A DNA stretch of 64,000 nucleotides, taken from assembly GCF_024700075.1 (NCBI RefSeq), contig NZ_JAJONE010000001.1:1826001-1890000 (forward strand), read 5' to 3'. Position numbers and translations under genes: made by a program. Of this stretch, positions 52,462-60,360 are shown one piece after another. The stretch's first letter is position 1. Every line of letters starts with the position of its first letter. The stretch comes from Hymenobacter sp. J193. GTDB taxonomy: Bacteria > Bacteroidota > Bacteroidia > Cytophagales > Hymenobacteraceae. The notes under the pieces are model-generated. The model was given only the letters and a program-made list of their open reading frames with translations. It was not told the origin of the DNA and made no database searches.

Positions 52462-53358
52462 TTACCCTAATAAAATTCCCTCGGGGTTGCGTCGGTCCAG
52501 GCCCCAATTGAGCTTGCTGCGCAACGTACTAAGGAAATTCACATGGTTTAGACGAACTAAACGAGCCGTGAAATTTTCACGTCGAACCGCTATCTGGATA
52601 GTGGAATCGACCGTGACGGAGCGGGAATCCAGGGAAAGCAGGAAGTTGTTGCTTCTTCCTTCAATTTCAAATGATATCACGCTTCGGTCGGATACAACGA
52701 GCGGACGTACGTTTAGGTTGTGCGGGCACACCGGGGAAATGATGAAATTGTTGGTTTGCGGCAGCATTACCGGGCCCCCACAACTCAATGAATACCCCGT
52801 AGAGCCCGTGGGCGTAGACACAATCAACCCATCGGCCCAGTAAGAGTTTAAATATTCGCCATCAATGTAGGTGTGAACCACAATCATGGACGACGTATCC
52901 CGCTTCAGAATGGAAAACTCATTGAGGCCGAACGTAATATCGCCAAACACATCCGGATCTGTATCGACGCGAATTAGGCTGCGCTCGTCCAGCACGAAAT
53001 GACCTTTGAACAGGGCGTCAATGGCCTGCGGAATCCGGTCGGGGGTGACGGTGGCCAGAAACCCTAGCCGGCCGGTATGAATGCCCAGAATCGGAATCTG
53101 CAGGCTACCTACGTAGGTAACGGTATCCAGCAGTGTGCCGTCGCCGCCGATGCTGAGCACGAACTGCATGCCCCGCAGCGAGTCGCCGCGCCGGAATGTG
53201 CGGATGTTTGCCGGCACGTTCAAATGCGTCTGCAGATACACCCAGAACGATTCTACCACAAACAGCTCCGCCCCCCGCGCCAGCAGATCATCGAACAGTC
53301 CCTGAATGGCGGGCGCTACATTTTCGTCGAAAGGCTTACCGAGAATGGCTATTTTCAT
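52462..53358 (-). CDS. nadK: NAD kinase
   Basis: Phosphorylates NAD to NADP. 298 residues. The ATP/NAD site motif is VLSIGGDGTLLDTVTYVG with GGDGT, and the second conserved stretch is TPTGSTGYSLSCGGPVMLP. The C-terminal part has the usual beta-sandwich (FEIEGRSNNFLLSLDSRSVTV). Starts MKIAILGKPFDENVAPAIQ. Directly downstream of a BamA-like gene on the minus strand. Confidence 0.97.
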   Translation of the reverse strand: MKIAILGKPFDENVAPAIQGLFDDLLARGAELFVVESFWVYLQTHLNVPANIRTFRRGDSLRGMQFVLSIGGDGTLLDTVTYVGSLQIPILGIHTGRLGFLATVTPDRIPQAIDALFKGHFVLDERSLIRVDTDPDVFGDITFGLNEFSILKRDTSSMIVVHTYIDGEYLNSYWADGLIVSTPTGSTGYSLSCGGPVMLPQTNNFIISPVCPHNLNVRPLVVSDRSVISFEIEGRSNNFLLSLDSRSVTVDSTIQIAVRRENFTARLVRLNHVNFLSTLRSKLNWGLDRRNPEGILLG

Positions 53359-53384
53359 AACAGAATGGTAATATCACAACCAAC

Positions 53385-54812
53385 TCAGATGGGAAACTCG
53401 GTACGCACGTAGAAGCCCGCGCCGCCCGTAACCGTACGGGTATACTCTAGCGTCAGAACCCGGTCGTAGTATGTGACCAAATGTACTCCAAGGCCGGCGG
53501 AGGCCAGCAGATGATTAGGAAATCGGTTATCAGCCGGTACTTGGCGGGCGGCCACGTAGCCGGCATCGACAAAGGTATTTAAATATATGGCCAGCGGCAG
53601 CGAGCTGAACTTTGGGTTATCGGTAACGCCCACTTCTACCCGGCGCGTAGCCAGCAGCGGATAAGACAGCCCCTGCTGCACTACCGCGTAATGATTTCCG
53701 TCGATTACGTACCGGTCATAGCCCCGAACCAGCGTGGTGTAGCCCAGGGCGCGGGTATCGGCGTAGGGCAGGGCTTTGCCAGCAAGGCGGGCCTGAGTGG
53801 TTAATCCAAGACTATAATACAGCTTGCGCGGCAGGGTCCAATACCGGGCCGCCTGCACAAAGAGCGTGGTGAAGGCCGGGCTGTTGGAGTTCACATACAC
53901 CCGCTGCGCCACGGCCAGCTGCAGGTAGCGCCCGGTAAGTGGGTAAGCAAACGTGTTGCGCTGGTTGAAGGTGCGCGTAAGGCGCAGGTCCAGATAATGG
54001 CGGGTGGTGCCCTGCCGGAAGAAGTCGGGGTTGCCAAGGCGCACGGAGTCGGCTATCCACTCACGGTAGGCGGCCAGGTCCAGGGCCGTGCGCCGCTGCA
54101 CAGTGTTGCGCCAGCGCAGGCCCGCCGTTACGTACTCGCGGCGAATGGCAAACCCTGCGGCTGCGCGGTACGTCAGCAGCCGGTCGTTGCGGGTCTGGTA
54201 GTCGAGGGCACGGCTGCGGGTGAGGGAGGCGCCCAGCGCTAGTCCTGGTCGGTAGCGGGCGCCGGGGTTTTCAAAGAAGACCTCGTATTTCTGATTGAAG
54301 CCCAGCTGCAGGTTGCCGCGCAACAGCTCGTTGCGCCCCCGGAAGTTGTAGCGCACGAGGTGCACACCGTAGTCTACGCGACGCCACCGGTCGTTGCGGT
54401 CAAGCCAGGAGCGGATGTTGCGGTCGGCCAGGGAAAAGATGGGTACGGGAAAGGTATACCAGCGTTCCTGCACCCCAAACAGCACCGTCAGGGCGCCGTC
54501 GCGGCAAACCGTCTGCACGCCTACCGTATGAAAAAGCTGGAGGTTGAAGAGGCGGCGCCGGTTGGCTTCGAGGCGCCTAGCCAGGTTTTCAATGGTCAGC
54601 GTGTCGCCTTCGCGGAAATCCAGCTCGGCGCGCAGAATCCGGTCTTTGGTAATGGCATTGCCCGCAAATACAATGGAGGCCACCCGCAGGCGGGTATAGC
54701 CCGGGCACTGTGCCCGCATCACACTATCGGGGGGCGTGGCCCGTGCAGTATCGGGGAGGGTACGCGGGCCGGCGGCAGCCAGCAGGCCAGCCGCCAGAAT
54801 ACTTCCTATCAC
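53385..54812 (-). CDS. BamA/TamA-like outer-membrane protein, short form
   Basis: 475 residues with a short signal-like N-terminus, then one POTRA domain (VASIVFAGNAITKDRILRAELDFREGDTLTIENLARRLEANRRRLFNLQLF) and a barrel ending YTRTVTGGAGFYVRTEFPI. The length and the single POTRA are well below those of BamA. Probably an Omp85-superfamily member of the TamA or surface-antigen type. It stands between the CBS-domain gene and nadK, a place where relatives usually have no extra gene. Substrate unknown. Confidence 0.85.
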   Translation of the reverse strand: MIGSILAAGLLAAAGPRTLPDTARATPPDSVMRAQCPGYTRLRVASIVFAGNAITKDRILRAELDFREGDTLTIENLARRLEANRRRLFNLQLFHTVGVQTVCRDGALTVLFGVQERWYTFPVPIFSLADRNIRSWLDRNDRWRRVDYGVHLVRYNFRGRNELLRGNLQLGFNQKYEVFFENPGARYRPGLALGASLTRSRALDYQTRNDRLLTYRAAAGFAIRREYVTAGLRWRNTVQRRTALDLAAYREWIADSVRLGNPDFFRQGTTRHYLDLRLTRTFNQRNTFAYPLTGRYLQLAVAQRVYVNSNSPAFTTLFVQAARYWTLPRKLYYSLGLTTQARLAGKALPYADTRALGYTTLVRGYDRYVIDGNHYAVVQQGLSYPLLATRRVEVGVTDNPKFSSLPLAIYLNTFVDAGYVAARQVPADNRFPNHLLASAGLGVHLVTYYDRVLTLEYTRTVTGGAGFYVRTEFPI

Positions 54813-54823
54813 CAGCGCCGCGC

Positions 54824-55507
54824 TTACAGACTCAGGTACTTCAGCAGGGCATCATAGCGCTCCTGCTCGTTTTCACCCAGCTCGCCGGCTCCACTGAACT
54901 GAGCAGTGATAAGGTAGCCAAACCGCTCCAGCGTGGCGGCAATGCGCGTCAGGCTGGGCGTATTTACTTTCAGCGTGAGGCGGATTTTGAAGGCGTTGGC
55001 ATCGTCCTGCGCTACGTGGGCACTGAGGATTTTGGCGTTGTTTTCCTCCACGTAGCGGCTGATCTGCGAAAGGGAATAGTCCCGCTCATCCATCGACAGC
55101 ACCAGAATGCCACCCTGGCCCAGAGCAATAGGCATCTGCCCAAACGCTGCCAGCGTGTCGCCCACCGTTACTACGCCCAGGTACTCATGCTGATCATCGA
55201 GCACCGGTACCAACTGCACTTTGTTTTGCACGGCCTGCTCGATGATGCTGTAAAAATGCTGGTCGCGCTGCACGTGTACATCGGCAAAGCCGAAGTCGAT
55301 GGACGACAGCAGCCGGTCGGCCTGGTCCATGTCCAGCACGTCGGCTTCCGTAATGAGGCCGCGGTACTGGCGGTTTTCCAGCACGGGCAGTTGATCTACG
55401 TGGAATTCCTCCAGCCACTTGGCTGCTTTGCTGGCCGAGTCCGACACCTTGAGCGGCGGAATCATCTGATTAATCATGTCTGCGGCTATCATCGTCGACA
55501 TCGGCAT
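54824..55507 (-). CDS. CBS-domain protein
   Basis: 227 residues with two CBS repeats in the N-terminal half (DQLPVLENRQYRGLITEADVLDM and QLVPVLDDQHEYLGVVTVGDTLAAF) and a C-terminal ACT-like region (KILSAHVAQDDANAFKIRLTLKV). CBS pairs usually bind adenine nucleotides and act as regulators. Positioned between a hydrolase and an Omp85-like gene, near pdxJ and nadK, as in the conserved Bacteroidota block. The start may be the second Met, at 55501. Confidence 0.9.
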   Translation of the reverse strand: MPMSTMIAADMINQMIPPLKVSDSASKAAKWLEEFHVDQLPVLENRQYRGLITEADVLDMDQADRLLSSIDFGFADVHVQRDQHFYSIIEQAVQNKVQLVPVLDDQHEYLGVVTVGDTLAAFGQMPIALGQGGILVLSMDERDYSLSQISRYVEENNAKILSAHVAQDDANAFKIRLTLKVNTPSLTRIAATLERFGYLITAQFSGAGELGENEQERYDALLKYLSL

Positions 55508-55601
55508 TAGGTACTGAGAAGCGGAAGTTAATGGCCCGGCAGTCGAGACACAAACGCTACGCCCGTTTCTTTGTTCGCGAAGCAGGCAGAAAGTAACCCG
55601 C

Positions 55602-56384
55602 TCAGGTCGCCGATACCGGCTGCGTGGCCGTGCGCTGCAGAAATTGCCGCAGTCGGGCGTTGAAGGCAGCGGGCCGCTCCATCATGGGCGCGTGGCCGCA
55701 GTGGTCGAGAAAGTGCAGTTCCGATTTGGGCAGCAGACGGTTGAACTCGTGCGCCACCGGCGGCGGCGTGATGGTGTCATTCAGCCCCCAGATCAGCAGC
55801 GTGGGTACCTTTATCTTGCTCAGGTCCTTGCCCATGTTGTGGCGCTGGGCCGAGCGCGCAATGTTGATAATGCGTAGGCACTTGGCGTTGGAATTGGTGA
55901 TGCTGAACACTTCATCCACCAGCTCCTTGGTAGCCACGGCCGGGTCGTAGAAGGTATAGGCCACGCGCTCCTGCACGAAGTCGTAGTTGCCGCGCTTGGG
56001 GAAAGAGCCGCCCATGGAGTCTTCGAAGAGGCCGCTGCTGCCGGTGAGCACCAGCCGGCTTACCTGCCTGGGGTTGCGCAGCGTGTATACCAGCGCAATG
56101 TGGCCGCCTAGGGAGTTGCCAAGCAGCGTGTAGGGACCGGGCACGGCTACGGCGGCTACAAATCGCTCCACAAACTTCACGAGCCCGGGCACGTCGGCAC
56201 TGAGCAGGGGCATTTCGTAGATGGGCAACAGCGGAATCACCACGCGGTACTGCTCGCGGAAGGTGGCTACCACGTCCTGCCAGTTGCTGAGGGCCCCGAA
56301 TAGCCCATGCAGCAGCAGCAGCACCTCGCCGTTGCCTTCATCGATATACTGATAGCCGTTATGTTCCTTAATCTGTAATTCCAT
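55602..56384 (-). CDS. Alpha/beta hydrolase
   Basis: About 260 residues from the ATG at 56384. The oxyanion stretch is VLLLLHGLFGALSNW, the nucleophile elbow is LLGNSLGGHIAL (Ser in GNSLGG), the acid Asp is likely in LLIWGLNDTITPP and the catalytic His in LDHCGHAPMMERP. Typical of small serine hydrolases or esterases. The substrate is unknown. Its start overlaps the end of the pabA frame by 17 nt. Confidence 0.93.
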   Translation of the reverse strand: MELQIKEHNGYQYIDEGNGEVLLLLHGLFGALSNWQDVVATFREQYRVVIPLLPIYEMPLLSADVPGLVKFVERFVAAVAVPGPYTLLGNSLGGHIALVYTLRNPRQVSRLVLTGSSGLFEDSMGGSFPKRGNYDFVQERVAYTFYDPAVATKELVDEVFSITNSNAKCLRIINIARSAQRHNMGKDLSKIKVPTLLIWGLNDTITPPPVAHEFNRLLPKSELHFLDHCGHAPMMERPAAFNARLRQFLQRTATQPVSAT

Positions 56385-56999
56385 GGGCGGAAAAGCTGGA
56401 GCCGGGGCGGGGCCGCTCCTTTGCAATGATACAATACTTGACCCAATTGCCCAGCAGGGCCAGGCCGTGGGCCGTCAGCAGCGCCTCGGGGTGAAACTGT
56501 ACCCCGTAGAGCGGCAGCGTGCGGTGCCGGAAAGCCATCAGCTCTTCTGAGGCATCGGCGGAGTACGCCAGAGGAATCAGAATTTCGGGTAACTCCTGCA
56601 AAACCAACGAGTGGTAGCGGGTGACGGCAAACCGGGGCGGCAGCCCGGTCCATAACGGGTCCGGCGTGTCCGTCAGTATAATATCCGCCACTTTGCCGTG
56701 CATGGGCCGGGCCGCCCGCCCTACTTGCCCCCGAAAAACTCGCCCAGTGCTTGGTGGCCCAGGCACACGCCTAGCATGGGCAGTTGCTGATGATACTGCC
56801 GGATGACCTCGGGCATGGTACCGGCGGCGGCTGGCGCCCCCGGCCCCGGCGACAACATGATACCGTCAAAAGATGCTTGCCGCAGTACGTCCAGCGCCAC
56901 ATCGTTGCGCGCCACCTGCACCTCGGCCCCGAGCTGGCGCAGATAGTCCAGCAGGTTGAAGGTGAAGGAGTCGAAGTTATCGAGCAGTAATAAGCGCAT
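56368..56999 (-). pseudogene. pabA: Aminodeoxychorismate/anthranilate synthase glutaminase subunit, frameshifted
   Basis: Glutamine amidotransferase that supplies ammonia for para-aminobenzoate or tryptophan synthesis, about 210 residues in total. It starts MRLLLLDNFDSFTFNLLDYL. The oxyanion loop is MLSPGPGAP, the catalytic Cys is in LGVCLGHQALGEFFGGK, and the catalytic His-Glu stretch is LYGVQFHPEALLT. The frame breaks near 56724: AAGTA is read where AAGGTA would join GGKVGRAARPMHGKVADI. Both parts are conserved, so a missing base in the sequence is likely. PabA and TrpG cannot be told apart here; no pabB or trpE is adjacent. Confidence 0.88.
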
Positions 57000-57010
57000 G
57001 TCTTCTGTGG

Positions 57011-57112
57011 CTTAATGGCTGCATAGGTTTCGGGTTGAATGGCTGAGTTAAAAACTACAAGGCAGCCATTTAACAACTCAACCCCTCAGCTATTCAACCC
57101 GAAACCCCTTTA
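57011..57112. repeat. Inverted repeat of 8-nt units (element C)
   Basis: The left part (57011-57055) and the right part (57061-57112) share GGTTTCGGGTTGAATGGCTG in opposite orientation with one mismatch. The right arm is built of five 8-nt units such as GTTGAATA, GCTGAGGG and GTTGAGTT. The outer end of the right arm is the TAA stop codon of cvpA (57112-57110). The word resembles that of element B. Confidence 0.7.
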
Positions 57113-57631
57113 AAACACGCCGCGCAGCTTATCGAGCAGGTCGGTGGCGAAGGGCAGTACTAGGCCTACTACCTGCAGGGCCAGCGGGGTAGCCTCGCGC
57201 ACCAGCGGCAGCACTTCCGAGTCGGCCACGAGCTGCGGGGAGAGCAGCGTCAGCCCCGTGAGGCCCACGCCGTGCAGCAGCAAGCTCAGGCCCAGCACCC
57301 ATTTCAGCACCCCGGCCGCCCCGCCCAGCACGTTGTCGAGCACGCCGAGAGGCGTCAGGTGTACGGCCGTCTTCACGAATGAACCCAGCAGGTGCACCCC
57401 CCAGAGAATGAGCGCGAAAACCAGCAGAAACGTCACTAGCGGCAGCATTCCAAAGGCTTCCCCCACATAGTGCCTCACCAGCGGAATAGCATCCTGCAGC
57501 AGCAGTAGCCCGCCCACGGCCCCCAGCACAAATGCCAGCAGCGAGGCCACTTCCAGCACCAGCCCGCGCCGGAAGCCTTTCACGGCTCCCACGCCCAGCG
57601 GAATCAGCAGCAGGATATCGAGGGCGGACAC
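57110..57631 (-). CDS. CvpA-family membrane protein
   Basis: 173 residues with four hydrophobic segments (ILLLIPLGVGAVKGFRRGLVLEV, FVLGAVGGLLLL, LVTFLLVFALILWGVHLLGSFV, WVLGLSLLLHGVGLTGLTLL). The first helix with KGFRRGLV matches the colicin V production (CvpA) family start. Members are linked to envelope integrity and to purine genes in other bacteria; here no purine gene is adjacent. Exact role unknown. Confidence 0.9.
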   Translation of the reverse strand: MSALDILLLIPLGVGAVKGFRRGLVLEVASLLAFVLGAVGGLLLLQDAIPLVRHYVGEAFGMLPLVTFLLVFALILWGVHLLGSFVKTAVHLTPLGVLDNVLGGAAGVLKWVLGLSLLLHGVGLTGLTLLSPQLVADSEVLPLVREATPLALQVVGLVLPFATDLLDKLRGVF

Positions 57632-57664
57632 GTTGGTAATGTGGGGGAAGGTGCTGATATGAAG

Positions 57665-57775
57665 AATGTGCTAATGTGGGGAATGTGCTGCGCTTCTCTC
57701 ACACGCCAACTGCCGGCAGTGGAACTGCCAGTAGCACATGAGCGAAGCGCAGTACATTCCCCACATTAGCACATT
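57665..57775. repeat. Inverted repeat of AATGTGCT units (element D)
   Basis: 57665-57701 and 57739-57775 are reverse complements over 37 nt with two mismatches; units such as AATGTGCT and AATGTGGG are 8 nt apart. The centre contains the palindrome ACTGCCGGCAGT. The outer right unit overlaps the yqeY stop codon. It also contains TGAGCGAAG, found in elements H and I. Confidence 0.85.
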
Positions 57776-58238
57776 ATAGATTCGTGTTGTTGAGCAGGTT
57801 GTTGACTACCTGCGAAATAATGCGGCCATCGGCCTGGCCGGACAGCTCGCGGGCGGCTACGCCCATCACCTTGCCCAGGTCGGAGGGGCCGGTGGCGCCT
57901 ACGCGCTGGATGATGGCCACCAGCTTCTCCACCAGATCAGCTTCTGACAGCTGCTGGGGCAGGTACTCTTCGATGATAGCCAGCTCGGCCAGCTCAATTT
58001 CCTCCAGATCGGAGCGGAACTGCTTGTTGTAGGTATCGGCGGCTTCGCGGCGCTGCTTGGCCTGCTTGGTGAGCAGCTTGATTTCGGCATCGGGCGAGAG
58101 GGAGGCGCCGTGCTGGCCTTCGGCCGTTTCCGCCAGTAGAATCTGGGACTTGATGCTGCGCAGGGTGGTCAGACGAACTTTGTCTTTGGCCAGCATAGCC
58201 TGCTTGATATCGGCGTCGATGGTTTCTTTCAGGGCCAT
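57774..58238 (-). CDS. GatB/YqeY-domain protein
   Basis: About 154 residues from the ATG at 58238 (MALKETIDADIKQAMLAKDKVR). The family stretch LTTLRSIKSQILLAE and the C-terminal DLGKVMGVAARELSGQADGRIISQVVNNLL fit the YqeY domain, which resembles the tRNA-binding tail of GatB. A role in tRNA-dependent amidation is suspected but unproven. The longer upstream frame contains only repeat and promoter sequence. Confidence 0.93.
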   Translation of the reverse strand: MALKETIDADIKQAMLAKDKVRLTTLRSIKSQILLAETAEGQHGASLSPDAEIKLLTKQAKQRREAADTYNKQFRSDLEEIELAELAIIEEYLPQQLSEADLVEKLVAIIQRVGATGPSDLGKVMGVAARELSGQADGRIISQVVNNLLNNTNL

Positions 58239-58290
58239 GGAATAGAAAGTAGAAGGAAATACAAGATTACGGGTTATTCCGCATTCGGGT

Positions 58291-58350
58291 GGCAAAGTCG
58301 CGCCGGAGCCCACGCCGGTTCTACGGTCCGGGCTCCGGCGCGACTTTGCC
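58291..58350. repeat. Perfect 21-bp hairpin between divergent genes (element L)
   Basis: GGCAAAGTCGCG and the following CGGAGCCC (58291-58311) are exactly complementary to 58330-58350, with an 18-nt loop. It lies midway between divergent yqeY and pdxJ, where neither gene needs a terminator. Confidence 0.85.
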
Positions 58351-58413
58351 CTCACCAGCCACGAAGCAGCCGGAACAAATAAGCCGGAAATACCCCCGCT
58401 CCCCGGAGGCACG

Positions 58414-58421
58414 TATCTTTG
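58414..58421 (+). promoter_or_regulatory. -7 box of pdxJ
   Basis: TATCTTTG matches TAnnTTTG and lies 31 nt before the ATG at 58453. Confidence 0.55.
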
Positions 58422-58452
58422 ACCACGTAGCCGCCTTTCTTGCCTTTTGGAT

Positions 58453-59169
58453 ATGACCAAGCTTAGCGTAAACATAAATAAAATAGCCACGCTGCGGAAT
58501 GCCCGCGGCCATAACCGCCCCGACCTGCTGCAAACTGCCCGCGACTGTGAGCGGTTCGGCGCCCAGGGCATTACGGTGCACCCCCGCCCCGATGAGCGCC
58601 ACATCCGCTACCAGGACGTGCGCGACCTGAAGGCCATTGTCACCACCGAGTTCAACATCGAGGGCAACCCCACACCCAACTTCCTGAACCTCGTGCGCGA
58701 AGTGCGCCCCGAACAGGTGACGCTGGTGCCCGATGCCCCCGACGCCATTACCTCCAACGCCGGCTGGGACACCATCACGCACCAAGTGTATCTGCTGGGG
58801 GTGGTGCAGGAGCTGAAAAGCCTGGGCTGCCGCGTGAGTATTTTCCTCGACCCCGACCTGGCCATGGTAAAAGCTGCCCTGGGCACTGGCACCGACCGTA
58901 TTGAGCTGTACACCGAAGCCTACGCCAGCGGCTACGCCGCCAACCGCGAAGCCGCCGTAGCTCCCTACCGCGCTGCCGCGGCACTGGCCCACGAGCTGGG
59001 CCTGGGCGTGAATGCCGGCCACGACCTCGACCTCGACAACCTTGCCTTCCTGCACCAGCAGCTGCCCGGCCTGGCCGAGGTCAGCATTGGCCACGCCCTG
59101 GTGTGCGACGCGCTGTACCTGGGCCTCGAAAACACCATCCAGCTCTACCGCCGCCAGTTGAAGAGTTAG
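58453..59169 (+). CDS. pdxJ: Pyridoxine 5'-phosphate synthase
   Basis: Forms pyridoxine 5'-phosphate in the DXP-dependent vitamin B6 pathway. About 238 residues. Starts [23 protein letters not shown]. Substrate-binding stretches are [21 protein letters not shown] (His and Glu of the active site), [16 protein letters not shown], and [19 protein letters not shown]. The ATG at 58453 is used, with the TTG at 58447 as alternative. The TAG stop codon lies in the first unit of the heptad-armed element that follows. Confidence 0.97.
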   Translation: MTKLSVNINKIATLRNARGHNRPDLLQTARDCERFGAQGITVHPRPDERHIRYQDVRDLKAIVTTEFNIEGNPTPNFLNLVREVRPEQVTLVPDAPDAITSNAGWDTITHQVYLLGVVQELKSLGCRVSIFLDPDLAMVKAALGTGTDRIELYTEAYASGYAANREAAVAPYRAAAALAHELGLGVNAGHDLDLDNLAFLHQQLPGLAEVSIGHALVCDALYLGLENTIQLYRRQLKS

Positions 59170-59265
59170 TAATTAACAATTAGTAATGAAGAATCAGGGA
59201 GTAACCGGGGCAATGCCCAAGTGTGCAGCCCCTTGCATTACTAATTATTAATTCTCAATTACTAA
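59166..59265. repeat. Heptad-armed inverted repeat (element E)
   Basis: Left arm 59166-59200 and right arm 59231-59265 are each five 7-nt units of the type TTAGTAA or TTAACAA in opposite orientation, around a 30-nt centre. The pdxJ stop codon TAG is part of the outermost left unit. It fills nearly the whole space between pdxJ and selU. Confidence 0.8.
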
Positions 59266-59274
59266 TTGAAAAAC

Positions 59275-60321
59275 ATGCCTCGTCTGTCCATCAAAGATTT
59301 TCTGCAGGGCCCGGCCGATGCACCTATTCTGGACGTGCGGGCGCCGCAGGAGTACGCCCAGGGGCACATTCCGGGCGCGGTGAGCTTTCCGCTGTTTTCG
59401 GATGAGGAGCGCGCCCGCATCGGCACTACTTACAAGCAAATCAGCCAAGACCGGGCCGTGCTGCTGGGCCTGGATATGTTTGGGCCCAAGATGAGCCGCA
59501 TGGTGCAGCAGGCCCACAAGCTGGCTCCCGGCAAGCAGGTGCGCCTGCACTGCTGGCGCGGGGGTATGCGCAGCGGGGCGGTGCAGTGGCTGCTGGAACT
59601 GGGCGGTCTGCAGGTGCAGCTGCTCGACAAAGGCTACAAAGACTACCGCCACTTCGCGCTGGCGGAGTTTGAGCGCCCGCGCCAGCTGCTAGTGTTGGGC
59701 GGCCTCACGGGCTCCGGCAAAACCGACGTACTGCACGCACTAACCCAGTTACAGCAGCCGGTCCTGGATCTGGAAGGACTGGCCAGTCACAAAGGCTCGG
59801 CGTTTGGCTCCATCGGGCAGCCCGCCCAGCCTACGCAGGAGCAGTTTGAGAATGATCTGGCCTGGCAGCTGGCTCAGCTGCCGGACGACGCGCCCGTGTG
59901 GGTGGAGGATGAAAGCCGCACCATTGGCAGCGTGCATTTGCCCACCCAATTGTTTGCGCAGATGCAGCAGGCTCCGCTGGTGCTGCTCGAAATCCCGCGG
60001 GAAGTGCGCGTGCGCAAGCTGGCCGGGGAATACGGCCGCCAGGATGCCGGCGCCTTGGCCTCTTCTATCCTACGCATCCGCAAGCGGCTGGGCGGGCTGG
60101 CCACCAAAGAAGCCCTGGCGGCCATTGCCGAAGACGACATGGAAAAGATGGTCAGCCTCGTGCTCGACTACTACGACAAAACCTACACCCACAGCCTGGG
60201 CGGACGCACCTTCCTGCGTGTGCCCTCCACCACCTGCGACCCGTCCGAGAATGCGGAGCTGGTATTCAGGGCCGTACAAGCCAACTTCCCGGCTCCGCAG
60301 CCCGCAGCCCAGGCCCGCTAA
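59275..60321 (+). CDS. selU: tRNA 2-selenouridine synthase
   Basis: Replaces sulfur by selenium in 2-thiouridine at the tRNA wobble position, also known as MnmH. About 348 residues. An N-terminal rhodanese domain with PQEYAQGHIPGAVSFPLF and the catalytic Cys loop LHCWRGGMRSGAVQWLLE is followed by a P-loop domain with LGGLTGSGKTDVLHAL. The ATG at 59275 lies 9 nt past the right arm of element E. It sits beside selD, so the pair can run the pathway on its own. Confidence 0.95.
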   Translation: MPRLSIKDFLQGPADAPILDVRAPQEYAQGHIPGAVSFPLFSDEERARIGTTYKQISQDRAVLLGLDMFGPKMSRMVQQAHKLAPGKQVRLHCWRGGMRSGAVQWLLELGGLQVQLLDKGYKDYRHFALAEFERPRQLLVLGGLTGSGKTDVLHALTQLQQPVLDLEGLASHKGSAFGSIGQPAQPTQEQFENDLAWQLAQLPDDAPVWVEDESRTIGSVHLPTQLFAQMQQAPLVLLEIPREVRVRKLAGEYGRQDAGALASSILRIRKRLGGLATKEALAAIAEDDMEKMVSLVLDYYDKTYTHSLGGRTFLRVPSTTCDPSENAELVFRAVQANFPAPQPAAQAR

Positions 60322-60360
60322 AGGCCGGCTTCTCTACCACCCTTCTGTTGCTTTCTGCTT

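Noticed and set aside
58239..58604. N-terminal extension of the YqeY-domain protein
   Set aside because: The frame crosses the 21-bp hairpin and the pdxJ coding start; family proteins begin at MALKET.
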